Assembly (NCBI GenBank): GCA_003254885.1
Contig: QANT01000516.1
Location: 24,420 to 88,419 of the forward strand
Length of the DNA: 64,000 nucleotides
Direction: 5' to 3'
DNA from: Purshia tridentata
Taxonomy: Eukaryota; Streptophyta; Magnoliopsida; Rosales; Rosaceae
Shown: piece after piece, positions 20,991-33,471 of the stretch
Position numbering within the stretch: the stretch's first letter is position 1
Layout: the number at the start of each line of letters is the position of its first letter
The notes under the pieces: model-generated
Databases searched by the model: none
Seen by the model: the letters and a program-made list of their open reading frames with translations, nothing else
Told to the model about the DNA's origin: nothing
Made by a program: the position numbers and the translations under genes

Positions 20991-22373
20991 AGTTTTCGAT
21001 TCATTAAAACTCAATATGTCGTATTTATGGTTAGATGCAAATAAATTTCGAGATATTAAATTGTAATCCTTAACAAATATGATTCTATAATGTAAACATA
21101 CATAATAGATATTTGAAATTTTAGTGCATGCAATAACCAGTTTCATATTTACAAGTATAATAACAAGTTCACATATATTAGATATATGACAACAACCATT
21201 CTTATGTAATTTTTTTTGTCTTCAATATTTTTGTGAGGTCGAGTGATCGAGCCTTGTTGAAGCTTGTAATACAAAGTTTGAAAAAGTGAAGTCACAAACA
21301 GAAACTTTGATTTCGTCATCGATCTCATGCATGCATTATGAGTGAAGTCAGACTACCTATATATAGGTCGCGCAAGATCTGCACTCTGCAGATCAAAGCA
21401 CATGAATGAATAAATGACAACACGTTATCACTATATACTTCCATAATTAAAGGGAAAGAGTACATGCATGTCAAAATTAATAAATAAGTCGGTCAGATTA
21501 GACCCATTAGCGCCACCCTACTGGGATTTAGGACCAAGATGGTGGTCCTTTGCTTTATCTTTGAGTGAGCTTCCTGAAGATATATTATTGGTAGTTAATT
21601 AAGTCAATGGCAGTACATGCGTGTGCTGCGTTATATTGGAAAATCTTATTCTATTCAAATTCGTTTTGAAAATTTGAAGGTGATCAATGACCAGAATTCA
21701 AATAAATACACAGATTACAAAATATATATATATATAACCTTTACAAAATTCGAAAGGTCACCAATTAATGACCCTTTCACTATCATTTTCACTCAAGAAC
21801 ACGACAATCACAGCCCCACTTTTGAGAGTACCATTGAGTGCCCAGTGCCCACGGACCAAAAATCAATTTGTTCTCCCTCTAAAAGCCAAAAGCAGAAAAA
21901 GTCTTTTGTTGTAAACAGTTTGGGCACCATTTTCAACTAATGAGCTTTAGCTATAGCCAAAATTGCCAGCAAAGGCATGACATCACTTGGCCCAACCAAA
22001 ATCCTCGGAATCAATCAATCAAAATTCCAAATACCATGGCAATCCACAGATCACATATATAAATATATATATATATATATAAGAATTTTTTACCGTAAAA
22101 TTTTACAAATAAAATTATTTATAAAATATTTTATACAGCCTACTTATATAGTTTTTGAATAATTTAAATTGTTTTTTTTTTTATTTTTATTTATAAATTA
22201 TTTTTATAAAAACTTAGCAAAATTAAAAATTATTTATCAACTAATTTTGATAAAATAAATAAACGAATTAAATTTTTTAATAAAATCATATATCTTTTTG
22301 ATCAAAACTAAGTAGCTAAATAATTTCTGATATATATAAATATGTATCATCACTACCGGCCATAAACTTAAAC
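20991..22373. other. Spacer and promoter of the 22.4 kb UGT
   Basis: About 21220-21350 is homologous to 15715-15830. The rest is AT-rich. A run of alternating TA at 22054-22081 lies downstream of the conserved block at 21965 and may have pushed that block further from the gene than in copies A and B. Confidence 0.5.
21965..21989 (+). promoter_or_regulatory. Conserved upstream block, copy 3
   Basis: GCCAGCAAAGGCATGACATC followed by ACTTG, 409 bp before the ATG of the third plus-strand UGT. Confidence 0.45.
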
Positions 22374-23819
22374 ATGGAGAAAACAGCAGAGCTAGTCTTC
22401 ATCCCATCCGCGGGTGTTGGCCACCTCATATCAACAGTCGAGATCGCAAAGGTCCTCGTATCTCGACACCACCACCTCTCCATCACAGTTCTCATCATGA
22501 AGCTTCCTTTCGACTCCAAAGGCACCGATGCCTACAACCACTCCCTTGCAACCTCGTCCGACATGTCACAACAACGAATCAAATTCATCAACCTTCCGCA
22601 GGCCACCGACATCGACACAAACACCAGCCGCAACGCCTTCCGCAACCAATTCGTCGAGTCCCACAAACCCCAGGTCAAACTCGCCGTCGCCGAACTCGTT
22701 GATTCAGGGACTCGGCTCGCCGGGTTCGTCATCGACATGTTCTGCACCACCATGATCGACGTGGCCAATGAATTCGGGGTCCCCACGTACCTGTTCTACA
22801 CTTCACCCGCTGGGTTTCTCGGGCTCCTTCTCCACCTCGAAAAGCTTTGCGACGAGCATGGCAAGGACATCAGTGAGTTCAAAGACTCGGACACTGAGTT
22901 TGTCCTGCCGAGTTTTGCTAACCCGGTTCCGGCAAGAGTCTTGCCCAGTGTGCTTCTGGACAAGGAGGGGGTCACGTCATTCCTCAACTACGCCAGGAGG
23001 TACAGAGAAACCAAGGGTATTTTGGTAAATACGTTTATAGAGCTAGAATCACGTGCTCTCCATTCTCTTTCTGATGGCAAGACTCCACCTGTGTACTCGG
23101 TGGGACCCGTGTTGAACTTAAAGAGTGATGCTGAGCAATTGGGTTCGGGCAAGTCCCAGCAGAAGTGTGATATCTTGAGGTGGCTTGATGAGCAGCCTCC
23201 TTCATCTGTGGTGTTCCTGTGTTTTGGGAGCATGGGAAGCTTCGATGAGGAGCAGGTGAAGGAGATTGCGTACGCACTGGAGCACAGTGGGCTCCGATTC
23301 TTGTGGTCTCTACGCCGGCCCCCGCCAAAAGGGAAGATTGCTTCCCCAAGTGACTACTCCGATCCAAGTGGAGTCTTGCCCGAGGGCTTCCTTGATCGAA
23401 CGGCTGGGATCGGAAAGGTCATTGGGTGGGCCCCGCAAGTGGCCATTTTAGCCCACCCGGCGACGGGGGGATTCGTGTCCCATTGTGGGTGGAATTCAGT
23501 GCTGGAGAGTCTATGGTATGGTGTGCCGATTGCCACGTGGCCAGCGTACGCAGAGCAACAGTTAAATGCGTTTGAGATGGTGAGGGAGTTGGGATTGGCA
23601 GTGGAAGTGGAAATGGGGTATAGGAGGGACTTTTATGGTGAGAATCAAGTGGTTGTGAGTGCAGAGGTGATAAGGAGAGGGATCAGGGAGGTGATGGAGC
23701 AGGATAGTGATGTAAGGAAGAGGGTGAAGGAGATGAGTGAAAAGGCCAAGAAAGCCTTGATGGAAGGTGGGTCCTCATACTCTTCAATGGGTCGTTTCAT
23801 TGATCAGATTTTGGTTTGA
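22374..23819 (+). CDS. UDP-glycosyltransferase, UGT71K-like, copy C (481 aa)
   Basis: An intronless family 1 UGT with His17 ([10 protein letters not shown]), Asp121 (VIDMFCTTM) and a complete PSPG box ([34 protein letters not shown]). It shares the [12 protein letters not shown] and GYRRDFYGE segments with copies A and B, but differs widely in the acceptor-binding half, so it split off before the A/B duplication. The 5' half is clearly richer in G and C than its neighbours. It has Ala where copies A and B have Leu next to the sugar-binding end (WPAYAEQQ). The open frame is intact; probably functional, acceptor unknown. Confidence 0.93.
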   Translation: MEKTAELVFIPSAGVGHLISTVEIAKVLVSRHHHLSITVLIMKLPFDSKGTDAYNHSLATSSDMSQQRIKFINLPQATDIDTNTSRNAFRNQFVESHKPQVKLAVAELVDSGTRLAGFVIDMFCTTMIDVANEFGVPTYLFYTSPAGFLGLLLHLEKLCDEHGKDISEFKDSDTEFVLPSFANPVPARVLPSVLLDKEGVTSFLNYARRYRETKGILVNTFIELESRALHSLSDGKTPPVYSVGPVLNLKSDAEQLGSGKSQQKCDILRWLDEQPPSSVVFLCFGSMGSFDEEQVKEIAYALEHSGLRFLWSLRRPPPKGKIASPSDYSDPSGVLPEGFLDRTAGIGKVIGWAPQVAILAHPATGGFVSHCGWNSVLESLWYGVPIATWPAYAEQQLNAFEMVRELGLAVEVEMGYRRDFYGENQVVVSAEVIRRGIREVMEQDSDVRKRVKEMSEKAKKALMEGGSSYSSMGRFIDQILV

Positions 23820-26475
23820 CTCGCACAAAAGTAAAGTTTATGATCAAATTTTTGGCAGACCGTAAACAATTAAGTTTCATATTCCTAGTTTTAAAGAAGG
23901 ATAAGAGGTTAATTGGTTTCTTAATTAGTTTTTAACGTCATTATGTGCATCGAGTAGCGCATACTTTTGACGCATGCAACATGCTTTATATTGTGATCAC
24001 TTGTACGTGGTGTTGGGATGGCACATGCACCTCCACCATGGTTAAGCTCTTAATTAGCTTGTTTCAATAAAATCCTCTTTTACTATAAAAATATATAAAA
24101 CATAGTGGAAACCTAGCTTAATTTTCTTCTTTGAATGAAAGGGATTCAAATTGGAGACAAGTTCAAACATAGTGGAAACAAATGAATAATAATATTAGAC
24201 CAGATGTATCAACTATTATTCAAATTTTTGGTCGCCAAATGATGTAGTAGATGATATATTAGTATGTAAATAAATGAGGTTCATAGTTAGTGAAATCCAA
24301 GCATCATGTAATGGGGTCAAGATTAGGAACTTTACAAATAATTATTTTGAAACCAAAAAAAAAAAAATAAAATATTAAGGAACAAAAACTCAGGGGGTAT
24401 GACTCAAGTAAATCAAATCAGAACCCATATTAATATATATTCAGAATAAATCATATTTAACAACAAAAATAAAAAATTGAATACAAACAAACCTTTCAAG
24501 TTTCAAGACTCAAGTTGTGGCTGAGTAAGCAGTGACGGTGGCGAGTCAGTGTCAATGACTCAGCGAGCTGGAGGGTGTATATTGAAAAAAACATTAAATA
24601 CCACCTCCCAGACACGTGAGTGACGAGTGCTCCGCTGTTCTTTTCATCTACAAACACCTTCTTTACCCTTACAAGTTGCAATTGTACGGAGCATCTGTGA
24701 ACCATGGGGTCAAGCTTCTAGGGGTAGATTTATCATTTATAGGCACATGTGATCAATTGAACACCCATCTGCCACTATTTATAGTGGGCCTAAAAATAAA
24801 TAAGGGCAATGCTAGGGTGCCTTAATAAATTGTGCCTCAAATGTGCTTCAATAACTTAAAATTTTTATGTCATTATTCATTTGCTACATCATTTTGTATA
24901 AAGGCCATTTTGACCTTTTTAATAAATTTTAAAAAACTATAAATTATAAAAGAAAAAACAAAACATATAAATCAAATACATTGTGTTTAAAGTATGAAAT
25001 TAAATCCTGGGTTGAGATTAAACCTGGGCTGCAATAGGAGGATGACTCAACAACATCCCTTTGCTCCTTCAAAACCTGGACTTCATTTATATCCAATACT
25101 TAATATATTTAATTCAAATTTATACGATAATGTGTATTAGTCTATTAGATCAATCCATTTCTTGCTTGCTTACTATGACGACATTTAGTATAGCTACATG
25201 TTAGCATGAGGCTATTGGAGATGTTTAAGCTGATCAATTTGGAATGAAATATTAGCTGGGGTTGCAGTCATGAAATTGGAACCTAAGAAATTGAAAGAGA
25301 TCGAAGATGAAAGATGAAAGATGAATTAGGAATATGAGATTGGAAGGTTCATGGAAAAGAAAAAAAAAGAATCAAGAACCCTTATGTTCATTGTCCTCTT
25401 CCATTTTCACAAACCCAATATTCTAGGAATTGAAAGAACTGAAAAAATTATTGAAAAAGACGAAAATGAATTAGGAATATAGAATTGAAAGGGTCATAGA
25501 GAAGAAATTGAAAGAAAAAAATAACAAGATGATTAAATTAGGATTATTAGATTTTGGAGGGATAAGATGGTCTTTTAATAAAAATAATTTTAATTTGATA
25601 CAGTGATGTGTATATTTACCAAAAAGTTAACTAGTGATGTGTCTAATTACTATTGACACATAAGATTGAGGAACGATTTTTTGAGGCCCAAAATCATTTC
25701 CCTTAGAGGAAAATAAGAATGAAGGTATAGAACTATGGAGTAGATAGAGGAACAAAAGATGACACGCGGCAAACGTAGGGATCAATAGAAATGATTTTAA
25801 TCTTACAAGTCCTAAAGTCCAACAATACACATAGCATAGCCCTCTACTTTAAGGTCACGGTGTCCTCTTTCTCTCCCTCTTGCTTCCCTACATTCGTACA
25901 CACATAAAATATCATTCCCCTCCTCCTTTAGTCTTTCCCTCTCTAAAACTCCAAAAAAAAAAAAAACAAAATAAAATAAAAAGTGTCCAAAACCACAAAG
26001 TGATGCTTTCTTCGGTCAAGACCCAAGAGAGAGAAAGTGAGAGAGAGGAGAGAGGGACACACCGCTCAGTCATCCCATCAAAAGCTTCCACTTTGCTCTC
26101 TCTCTCTCTCTCTCTTCCATTTATTCTGATATTTAATCTCATTTGTATTACTCATCAGAAAAAAGTATCTCGATCCTGGTGCAACCAAACACTACTCATC
26201 CCTTCTCTTTCATTCATTCATCTCTCTCCTCCTCCTCTGCTACTACAACTACAACTACTGAGTGCTACATAACAGAGTCTGCTTGCTACTTCCTCTCCTC
26301 AATATCTGTGTCTTTCAACCCCCTTCATTTACTCTCTCTCTCCTCTCAGGCCTCTGTTTTTCTAGTCTTCTGTGAAATATCTCTCTGATATATTCATTCC
26401 CCATTTCCCATATCCTTTGCTCTATTTCCAAAGACAAAGAAAAACACACCACATACATACCCATCTCTTTCACCC
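23820..26475. other. Spacer between the UGT cluster and the AIL gene
   Basis: No gene is recognised. It is AT-rich, then C/T-rich from about 25860 onward with a (TC)n run near 26097-26115. The last 600 bp are probably promoter and 5' UTR of the AIL gene. Confidence 0.5.
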
Positions 26476-29400
26476 ATGGACTCTTCTCAATCTCATCATC
26501 CCCATCACAACTGGCTCGGTTTCTCTCTTTCCAATCACTCCCTCTTCGACGCCTTCACCTCCTCTCCCAACAACCCAGGTCCCCATTCTCTCTCTCTCTC
26601 TCTCTCTCTCTCAAATATTATTCCAAAAAAATTTAATTTCTAAATTAACCCAAAAATATCTAACATCGTTTTTTTGTCTGTTTGCTCTTACAGCTAGTCT
26701 GGATCATCATCAACAGCAACAGCAACAGCAACAAGAAGATGCAACTGACCTCTCCATCTTTAGTTCCAGTGTCGGCGGCCCGAAACTCGAGGACTTCCTC
26801 GGCGGGTGCAGTGGCGGTGCCGCCGACACCACCACCGCCACACCGACCTCACTCCCTCACTTTTCTACTGAAAACGAGATATACGACTCCGAACTCAAAT
26901 CCATAGCCGCTAGCTTCCTCCGGGGTTTCTCCACCACCGTCACCACTACCACCACCGCCACTGCTCCCCAAACCAAACCTCAACAAAACCACCTTCAAGC
27001 TATGGGCCCCATCGAACCCGCTCCCAAAAAGACCGTCGACACCTTCGGCCAACGCACCTCCATCTACCGCGGCGTCACAAGGTAAATAAAATAAAATAAA
27101 ATTTTTTTTGCCCTTTTATGGGTTTTTATTCTTTTTATAAACTTTTTTTAAAAACAAAAATGCTTCATTTTTTTGTTAGGCATAGGTGGACAGGAAGATA
27201 TGAAGCCCATCTGTGGGATAACAGTTGCAGAAGAGAAGGACAAAGTAGGAAAGGAAGACAAGGTAATTTTTTTCATTTTCATTTTTTATTTTTCAAATCT
27301 TCGTAGGGTTTTAAGGTTCTTTGTGGTCCTTCTTACTTCTAACGTGCGCCTAAGGTCTACTACAATGCTCAAAATCAATGGGTCCACTGGATCTAGTTTA
27401 TTTATAGTTCTTTGAATGGTGCTGATCATCTTCCAGAGAACCCACACCCGGTCCTGTGATCGGAATTAATAAATGTGAGAAGAAGAACAAGAGAATATCA
27501 TGACATATCGGTGCAAATCCCAAGAAATTAAAATTTATTAATTCAAGGGCTCAGATCATTAGATCTTCCGGCTTTGAAACACCTCAGGCGCCCGTTAGTT
27601 TTGAAGCAGCGAACCTTGCTATTGTGCGCGTGCGTTTGTGTTTTTTTGAGTGATAATCATGAGTTGGGAAGATTCTGATGTGGGTTTGTTTCTTTTGTGT
27701 GCATGACGTGAATGATTGCTGCCATGGATGCTATAATCATCAACTTCACCTCCATCGCAGTTTATTTGGGTAAGTTTTCGACTTTAGTACTATTTCCCAT
27801 TATTAAAAATTATAAATATAATTAAAAACCATCATTTTATTTTACTGTAACACATGAATAAGAAGTACATCGGTGAATCATATCTAGTTTAGATTTGGGT
27901 CAGTGTATCAGAAAAGTATTCCATGCATGAATGCTCATCATGGTTGGATTCTACTTAGATTCTCAGATTCTCATTGTTGATAGAAAATGTGGATAATCAC
28001 TCACATTTTTCTGTCACACTAAAAGTATTATGAATTTACAGTATTTTCTCTGCATGTATATATTTCAAGACATACAAATAATTCGTATATGCTAGACTGA
28101 CCGTTGAATAAATTTGTGTATAGGTGGTTATGACAAAGAAGACAAAGCAGCGAGAGCATACGATCTGGCAGCTCTGAAATACTGGGGTCCGACTACGACC
28201 ACAAACTTTCCGGTGATAATTAGCTGCATGCATATATCGTGCATGTTTTACTTTATTATTATTTTTCTTTTTATTTATATATTTTCGATTTATTTATTTT
28301 GTTTTTAGATCTAACTCCATGATCTATTTTTAAGGTTTCTAACTATGAGAAGGAACTCATTGAGATGAAGAACATGAGTAGGCAGGAGTTTGTTGCTTCT
28401 CTTCGAAGGTAATTAATTAATAAACATTTCTAAAAAAATATTTCTGTCATTTCTTTTCTCTTCTTTTTCTGGGTTTTCAATGATTTAGTTTTTGATGCAT
28501 TTTCTTTATGTGCGTAGGAAAAGTAGTGGATTTTCTAGAGGAGCCTCTATTTACAGAGGGGTCACAAGGTTTGTATATAATATATATACCCCCCTTTTCT
28601 TTATTATGTATACTTAGTTAATAGTATAACTAGAATCTAATTATAAAAACTAAATTATATTATTTTTAATTCCTATAAAATCCAATTTTTATATCAGGCA
28701 CCATCAACATGGTAGATGGCAGGCAAGAATCGGAAGGGTTGCAGGAAACAAAGATCTGTACCTTGGCACTTTTAGTGAGTATTCCTTCACTTTCTCCTTT
28801 TAAAAAAAAATTCGAAGTTAATTAAATATTTTAATTATGTTAATTAACGATGACATTAATTAATTTGTACGTGTTGAATGTACAGGCACTCAAGAAGAAG
28901 CTGCTGAGGCCTATGACATTGCAGCCATAAAGTTCAGAGGCCTAAACGCCGTGACCAACTTTGACATGAGCCGCTACGATGTGAAGAGCATTGCTAACAG
29001 CAACCTTCCCATCGGAGGAATGTCTGGAAAATCCAAGAACTCCTCGGAATCCATCTCCGATGGCAAGAGCGTAGATGTTACCTGCTCGGCAGATGACCGG
29101 GACCTCTCATCCGCGTCCTCTGTGAGCTTTGCATCTCAGCAGCCGCAGCCTTGTTCCTCCAACACATTAAGCTTTGCAATTCCCATCAAACAAGACCCAT
29201 CACAAGATTACTGGTCCAATATCTTTGGTTACAACAACCCTTCTCTAAACAGTGCCAAGAACCCTAACACTGTTTCAGTTGCGCCATCATATCATCAATC
29301 TTCAGCCAATGGGTCTCTAGTACCCTTCAACATGGACTTTTCTACAAGTACTTCTAATACTTCCGAGACCAACATTAATGGGTTCTTTGGTAATTACAAT

Positions 29401-29616
29401 GCTCATGGCCAGCAACAGCAACAGCAACAACAACAACAGCAACAGCAAAGTAGTACTGGTACTAATTCAATCCCATTTGCTACACCCATTGCCTTAAATA
29501 GTACCAATGGTTTTGAAAGCTCATCCGGCTATGGAAGCTGGATTGGGCCAAGTCTTCACTCATTTCAGACATCCCATGCAAAGCTGTTTCAGACACCAAT
29601 TTTTGGCATGGAATAG
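26476..29616 (+). CDS. AIL5: AINTEGUMENTA-like AP2 transcription factor (AIL5/PLT5-type), nine exons
   Basis: The exons that keep frame are 26476-26578, 26694-27081, 27180-27262, 27761-27769, 28124-28212, 28335-28408, 28518-28568, 28698-28774 and 28886-29616, giving 534 residues. Two AP2 domains (about residues 157-224 and 259-318) bind DNA together. The first has the ten-residue insertion [14 protein letters not shown] that marks the ANT lineage. Upstream are the euANT-type motifs NWLGFSLS and PKLEDFLGG, and [17 protein letters not shown] leads into domain 1. Gln runs occur near residue 40 and in the C-terminal region, and the protein ends QTPIFGME, like AIL5. Relatives act in the nucleus on meristem, organ and embryo growth. 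The AP2/ANT class is certain; AIL5 over AIL1 is a judgement. Confidence 0.9.
26587..26612. repeat. (CT)n microsatellite in intron 1 of the AIL gene
   Basis: About 13 CT units lie a few bases after the exon 1 donor. Confidence 0.9.
27761..27769 (+). other. Nine-base micro-exon of the AIL gene
   Basis: TTTATTTGG lies between an acceptor (CATCGCAG) and a donor (GTAAGT). Together with flanking bases it codes Val-Tyr-Leu, bridging GRQ and GGYDKED of AP2 domain 1. Without it exons 3 and 5 stay in frame but lose the conserved VYL. The same micro-exon is typical of ANT-lineage genes. Confidence 0.9.
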
Positions 29617-30899
29617 TTTGAGCTCACCACATGATACATCAGAAGCTCTGTGCAAATTATGAAGGGGAATAATCAAGGACAATTGTTTTGGCTTTGCATT
29701 GCATGCACATGGGAGTCAACAACTTTAGTTGAATTGGTGATGAGGTGGACTGACAATCATAGATCATAATTCACAGGATTGCAGCAGCTGACACACTACT
29801 GTACTAACTCAACTTCTTCTGCTTAGATGTTGCTTCCTTTTTCTTTTGTTTTTTAGTGTACCCCTGAGGTTTTTCTTTTTCTTTTTACTGACTTAATTTA
29901 ATATGGGTATAAATTAATGAGAAAGAAATCCTTTTGTAATCCTTTCTTCATGGCAAGTATCAAATTATCCATGTGAAAAAGAAAAAATTGAAAACAAATC
30001 CATTTATTTATTTATTTTGTATGTTGCACCACCCATGTGATTGAAATGCATGCGACATTTGTTCACACGGAGATTGAAGAATAATATTGGCACAAGATCT
30101 ATACTGATATCTCTTGTGTAAGTGCAAATTAGACAATCTTATTTGTACTCAATATACCAAGTACCAAAGTGCGAAAGGATCCTGTGTGAGTTCAAATTTT
30201 GAATGAACAATTAAGCGAAAGAAGAAAAAAACAAAGTAGAAAAAATAAAGTTTCCCTATTATATATCAAATACTATGGTCTCACATGCTCATGTTTCAAT
30301 TACCAAATATTTTATTAATAGTTTAGGGGGTTTGGTTGGAAGGGTATTGAATTTATTATACACTTTAGTCATTCAATTCAAAGCCAATACAATTAATTAA
30401 GGATAAAGGTGTAAACAGTAAGTACTTTCTAAAATTCGATCTCTTATTCATGTAGATCTATATATTCTTCCCTTTTAAGTCTTAAAGACTCTAAAGCAAG
30501 AGTGGCTTGAGTGCATGACCAAAAGTGAGAAAGCCAAAACTAAGATAACAAACTTCATCAGGATAATATTATAGAATAGGACAAAAACGAAACCCTTATT
30601 CTTGCAATTGCATGTTTTATGTGAGCTTTTTGTAGAGAGGTCCAAATATTGTAAAGAATCCTGTCTTTTCTTGTCTCTTACATCCCTCTTAAGATGATGG
30701 CAGTCCTTTCCTTTGTACCTTTCGGCGCCCATTAGATCTTCACCTTTGACCACTATTTTGACCACAATTCACAAACATGTGACATGTATGTACAATGTAT
30801 ATAATGTTTTTTTCAAGACACTTTCACTATGCTACATAGTCAGATTGTCAAAAACGAACTATTGATTATGTAGAATTTGTCAGGATGTAAGGTTTAGAA

Positions 30900-31112
30900 T
30901 CATAAATGAACAACATTACATTTTAGGCTCGAGTTCATATTCAGGCTGGGGCGAGCATGACCTATTCATACTGAAACCCAAAAAATTCGGGTTGAGGTCA
31001 AGTTTGAATTTGGTCGGGTGGGTTTTAATTTTTTGAAATTCTCGTACACGGTTCAACCGAACTGAGTCGGAATGGGTTTGGGTTGACCTGTGGCCAAGTT
31101 TCACCCCTAACA
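30900..31112. mobile_element. Probable hAT-like non-autonomous element fragment
   Basis: The stretch has the Y/R-rich style of plant hAT element ends (GGTTGACCTGTGGCCAAG, then TTTCACCCCTA). Read from the right end it starts TAGGGGTGAAACTTGGCC. A matching left terminus and target duplication were not found. Confidence 0.35.
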
Positions 31113-33240
31113 TTGTTAAAACTTAAAAGGCTTATAGCATGCCTGCTGGGCAGTGATTTCAAACCGTTGGATACAATATTTGAATGTGCATGAGTCTTGA
31201 TTTACACTTTAATTTACATTTTAGCTAAGAACATTTGTGAGGAATTTGACTTGTTATGACATATTTAGACATAATTACATCTAATAAACTATACTGATTA
31301 ATAAAATTGGTAACATATATAGCAAGATGTAGATAGATCATGTAGTTAATATTGCGGCTGCACCTAATATTGCAACTTGAATGTTGTTTAGCTGCTATGT
31401 TTATGTGTCGATCCATTAAACAATTATGAATTGTAATGATAGATATTATATATATAGGAAACTCGGCTTCACGGTATATATAGTCCAATCCAATGTGTAC
31501 AATATTGAGCTAGTTAAGCCTATGATCATGACGCCCAAATTAAATTCAACGCGATGGGAAAAGCTGTAGTCAAACATATTGACTAAGATTGTTGTATACA
31601 TGCAAATTGGCCAAAAAATAAGATTGTTGTATGCCAAAAACAAAAAAGATTAGGAAGAAATAATTAAGTTGTCGGGAATGATACCAATAATGTAGTGTCT
31701 CAAACATTTTCTGATGCCTAGCTAGCTAAGTCAGTCAAACTAGCTAGTTGACATATAGTTGATAAATTTGATATTAGCTAAGCTAGGATTAGATTAAGTG
31801 GCTGTGGCTGTGATATTATAACTTCTTAATCAGCTTCAATGAAAATCCTCTTTAACCAAAAAAAGAAAAGTCGAATAAATCACAGAATTGAATTTTTTTT
31901 TTGTTTTTTTTTTATGCATTTTATTACTTCAATGGAAGTATTACTCTTGTACAGTAATGGCGGAATCTAGTACTTTTGGAATCAAGCCAAAACTGGTAGA
32001 TCATGACCATCAAGTACTGGATGCTCCTTTGATTAAAAGAAAAAAGAAATAAAAAAACAATAATTCATTTTGATGAGCTTATAGAAAGTGGACCCAAACC
32101 AAAAATTAATGGATTCAAGTTTTGTACCATATAAGAAAACATGGTAATTAAAGAATAAGTGAAAGGGTACCAAACCCTTAGTACTACATCAAACTTTGTC
32201 TTCAAAACAAACAAGGCCACCCCACCACATCACATACACCACTCAGCTCAGCAGCACATGACATTTGCTGAAAAGGCTACGTTTTAAAATGCAACCAATG
32301 CTATAGTCAAATTAATTCAACAGTGCAATAGATCATCATCCACAATTTATTACCTTTTTTCTTTATTCCCTTTATTAAAACAATTGTGGGGGACCCTTTT
32401 CCTCAATTTTTTGATTGTTTCCCTCTCTTTCTTTTTTGGCCTACAAACAGGTTATGTCGGCCACACACCCTCCAACCCTTTTTGCTCCTTTGACTGACTG
32501 ACCTAGCTAGCTAGGGCTTGATAATAATTAATACACAATATCTGTATCTTAGAGACCAAAATCACTGTTTATTTTGGTTAATTTAGTCATGAAAAGTAAA
32601 AATGAGGTCTAGCTTGGGTTTGTTAATGTAGGATGTGAACAAGAACTCGGGGATCAAGCACACAATAACAATAATAATAACACGTACTACTCATGATCGA
32701 TCTTGCTTGATTGAACTTTGCTTTCTATTCTTCTTTCCTTTCTTTATTGATGTGTAGTTGTAATTAACTATTGTTATAATTAATTTGTCTATCTTTTAAT
32801 TAACTTGCATGTAAATGTATATAATAATGATGGGGGTGATGAGGCCGCACGTGCTGGCTGACTAGGGTTTTCGGCGACGTGTGCGGTTGAATGTTGGACT
32901 TGGAAGTCGAGTCCTCTTCATCACCTTCACACACCTTCTTGCTTCCTCTGATAAATTAATGGTCCTGTGTGGATGTTAAATTTTAATAATGGCTACTAGC
33001 TGCAGGGAAAGTAGGCTCCTCTTTAATTTATATACATTGGTGATGAATGAAGACCACCCCCAACAAGTAACAATAATAATAGGTAAAGGTCGTGTGAATC
33101 ATGTAGTTGTACATGTTATTTTATTGTTTATCTTTTACCCTTTTTAATAGGTAAATACACATGCATCAACATGGACCTTCAACCTCACTCTAAGTTGACA
33201 CTCTTTATTTTTGAATAATGTTGATGGTGCGCTAAATTAG

Positions 33241-33471
33241 TGTATTAAATTTGTATTACAAACAATGTGAATAAATTAATTATAAAATGAACTCAGATAT
33301 AATATAAATCAGTGAAACACTATTACATCATTTGAAATATCTAACAGTATATATTTGTATTAAATTTGTATTACAAACAATGTGAATAAAATTAATTATA
33401 CAATGAACTCAGATATAATATAAATCAGTGAAACACTATTACATCATTTAAAATATCTAACAGTATATATC
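33241..33471. repeat. Tandem duplication, 2 x about 115 bp
   Basis: Units starting TGTATTAAATTTGTATTACA at 33241 and 33356 run nearly identically to CTAACAGTATATAT, with a few single-base changes. Confidence 0.9.

Noticed and set aside
22528-23536. Several open frames on both strands over UGT copy C
   Set aside because: GC-rich third positions of the UGT gene create long overlapping frames; none has a domain.
26372-27085. A single 237-codon frame as the first AIL exon
   Set aside because: It reads through an intron with clear GT and CAG ends (26579-26693); the true start is the ATG at 26476 giving MDSSQ in another frame.
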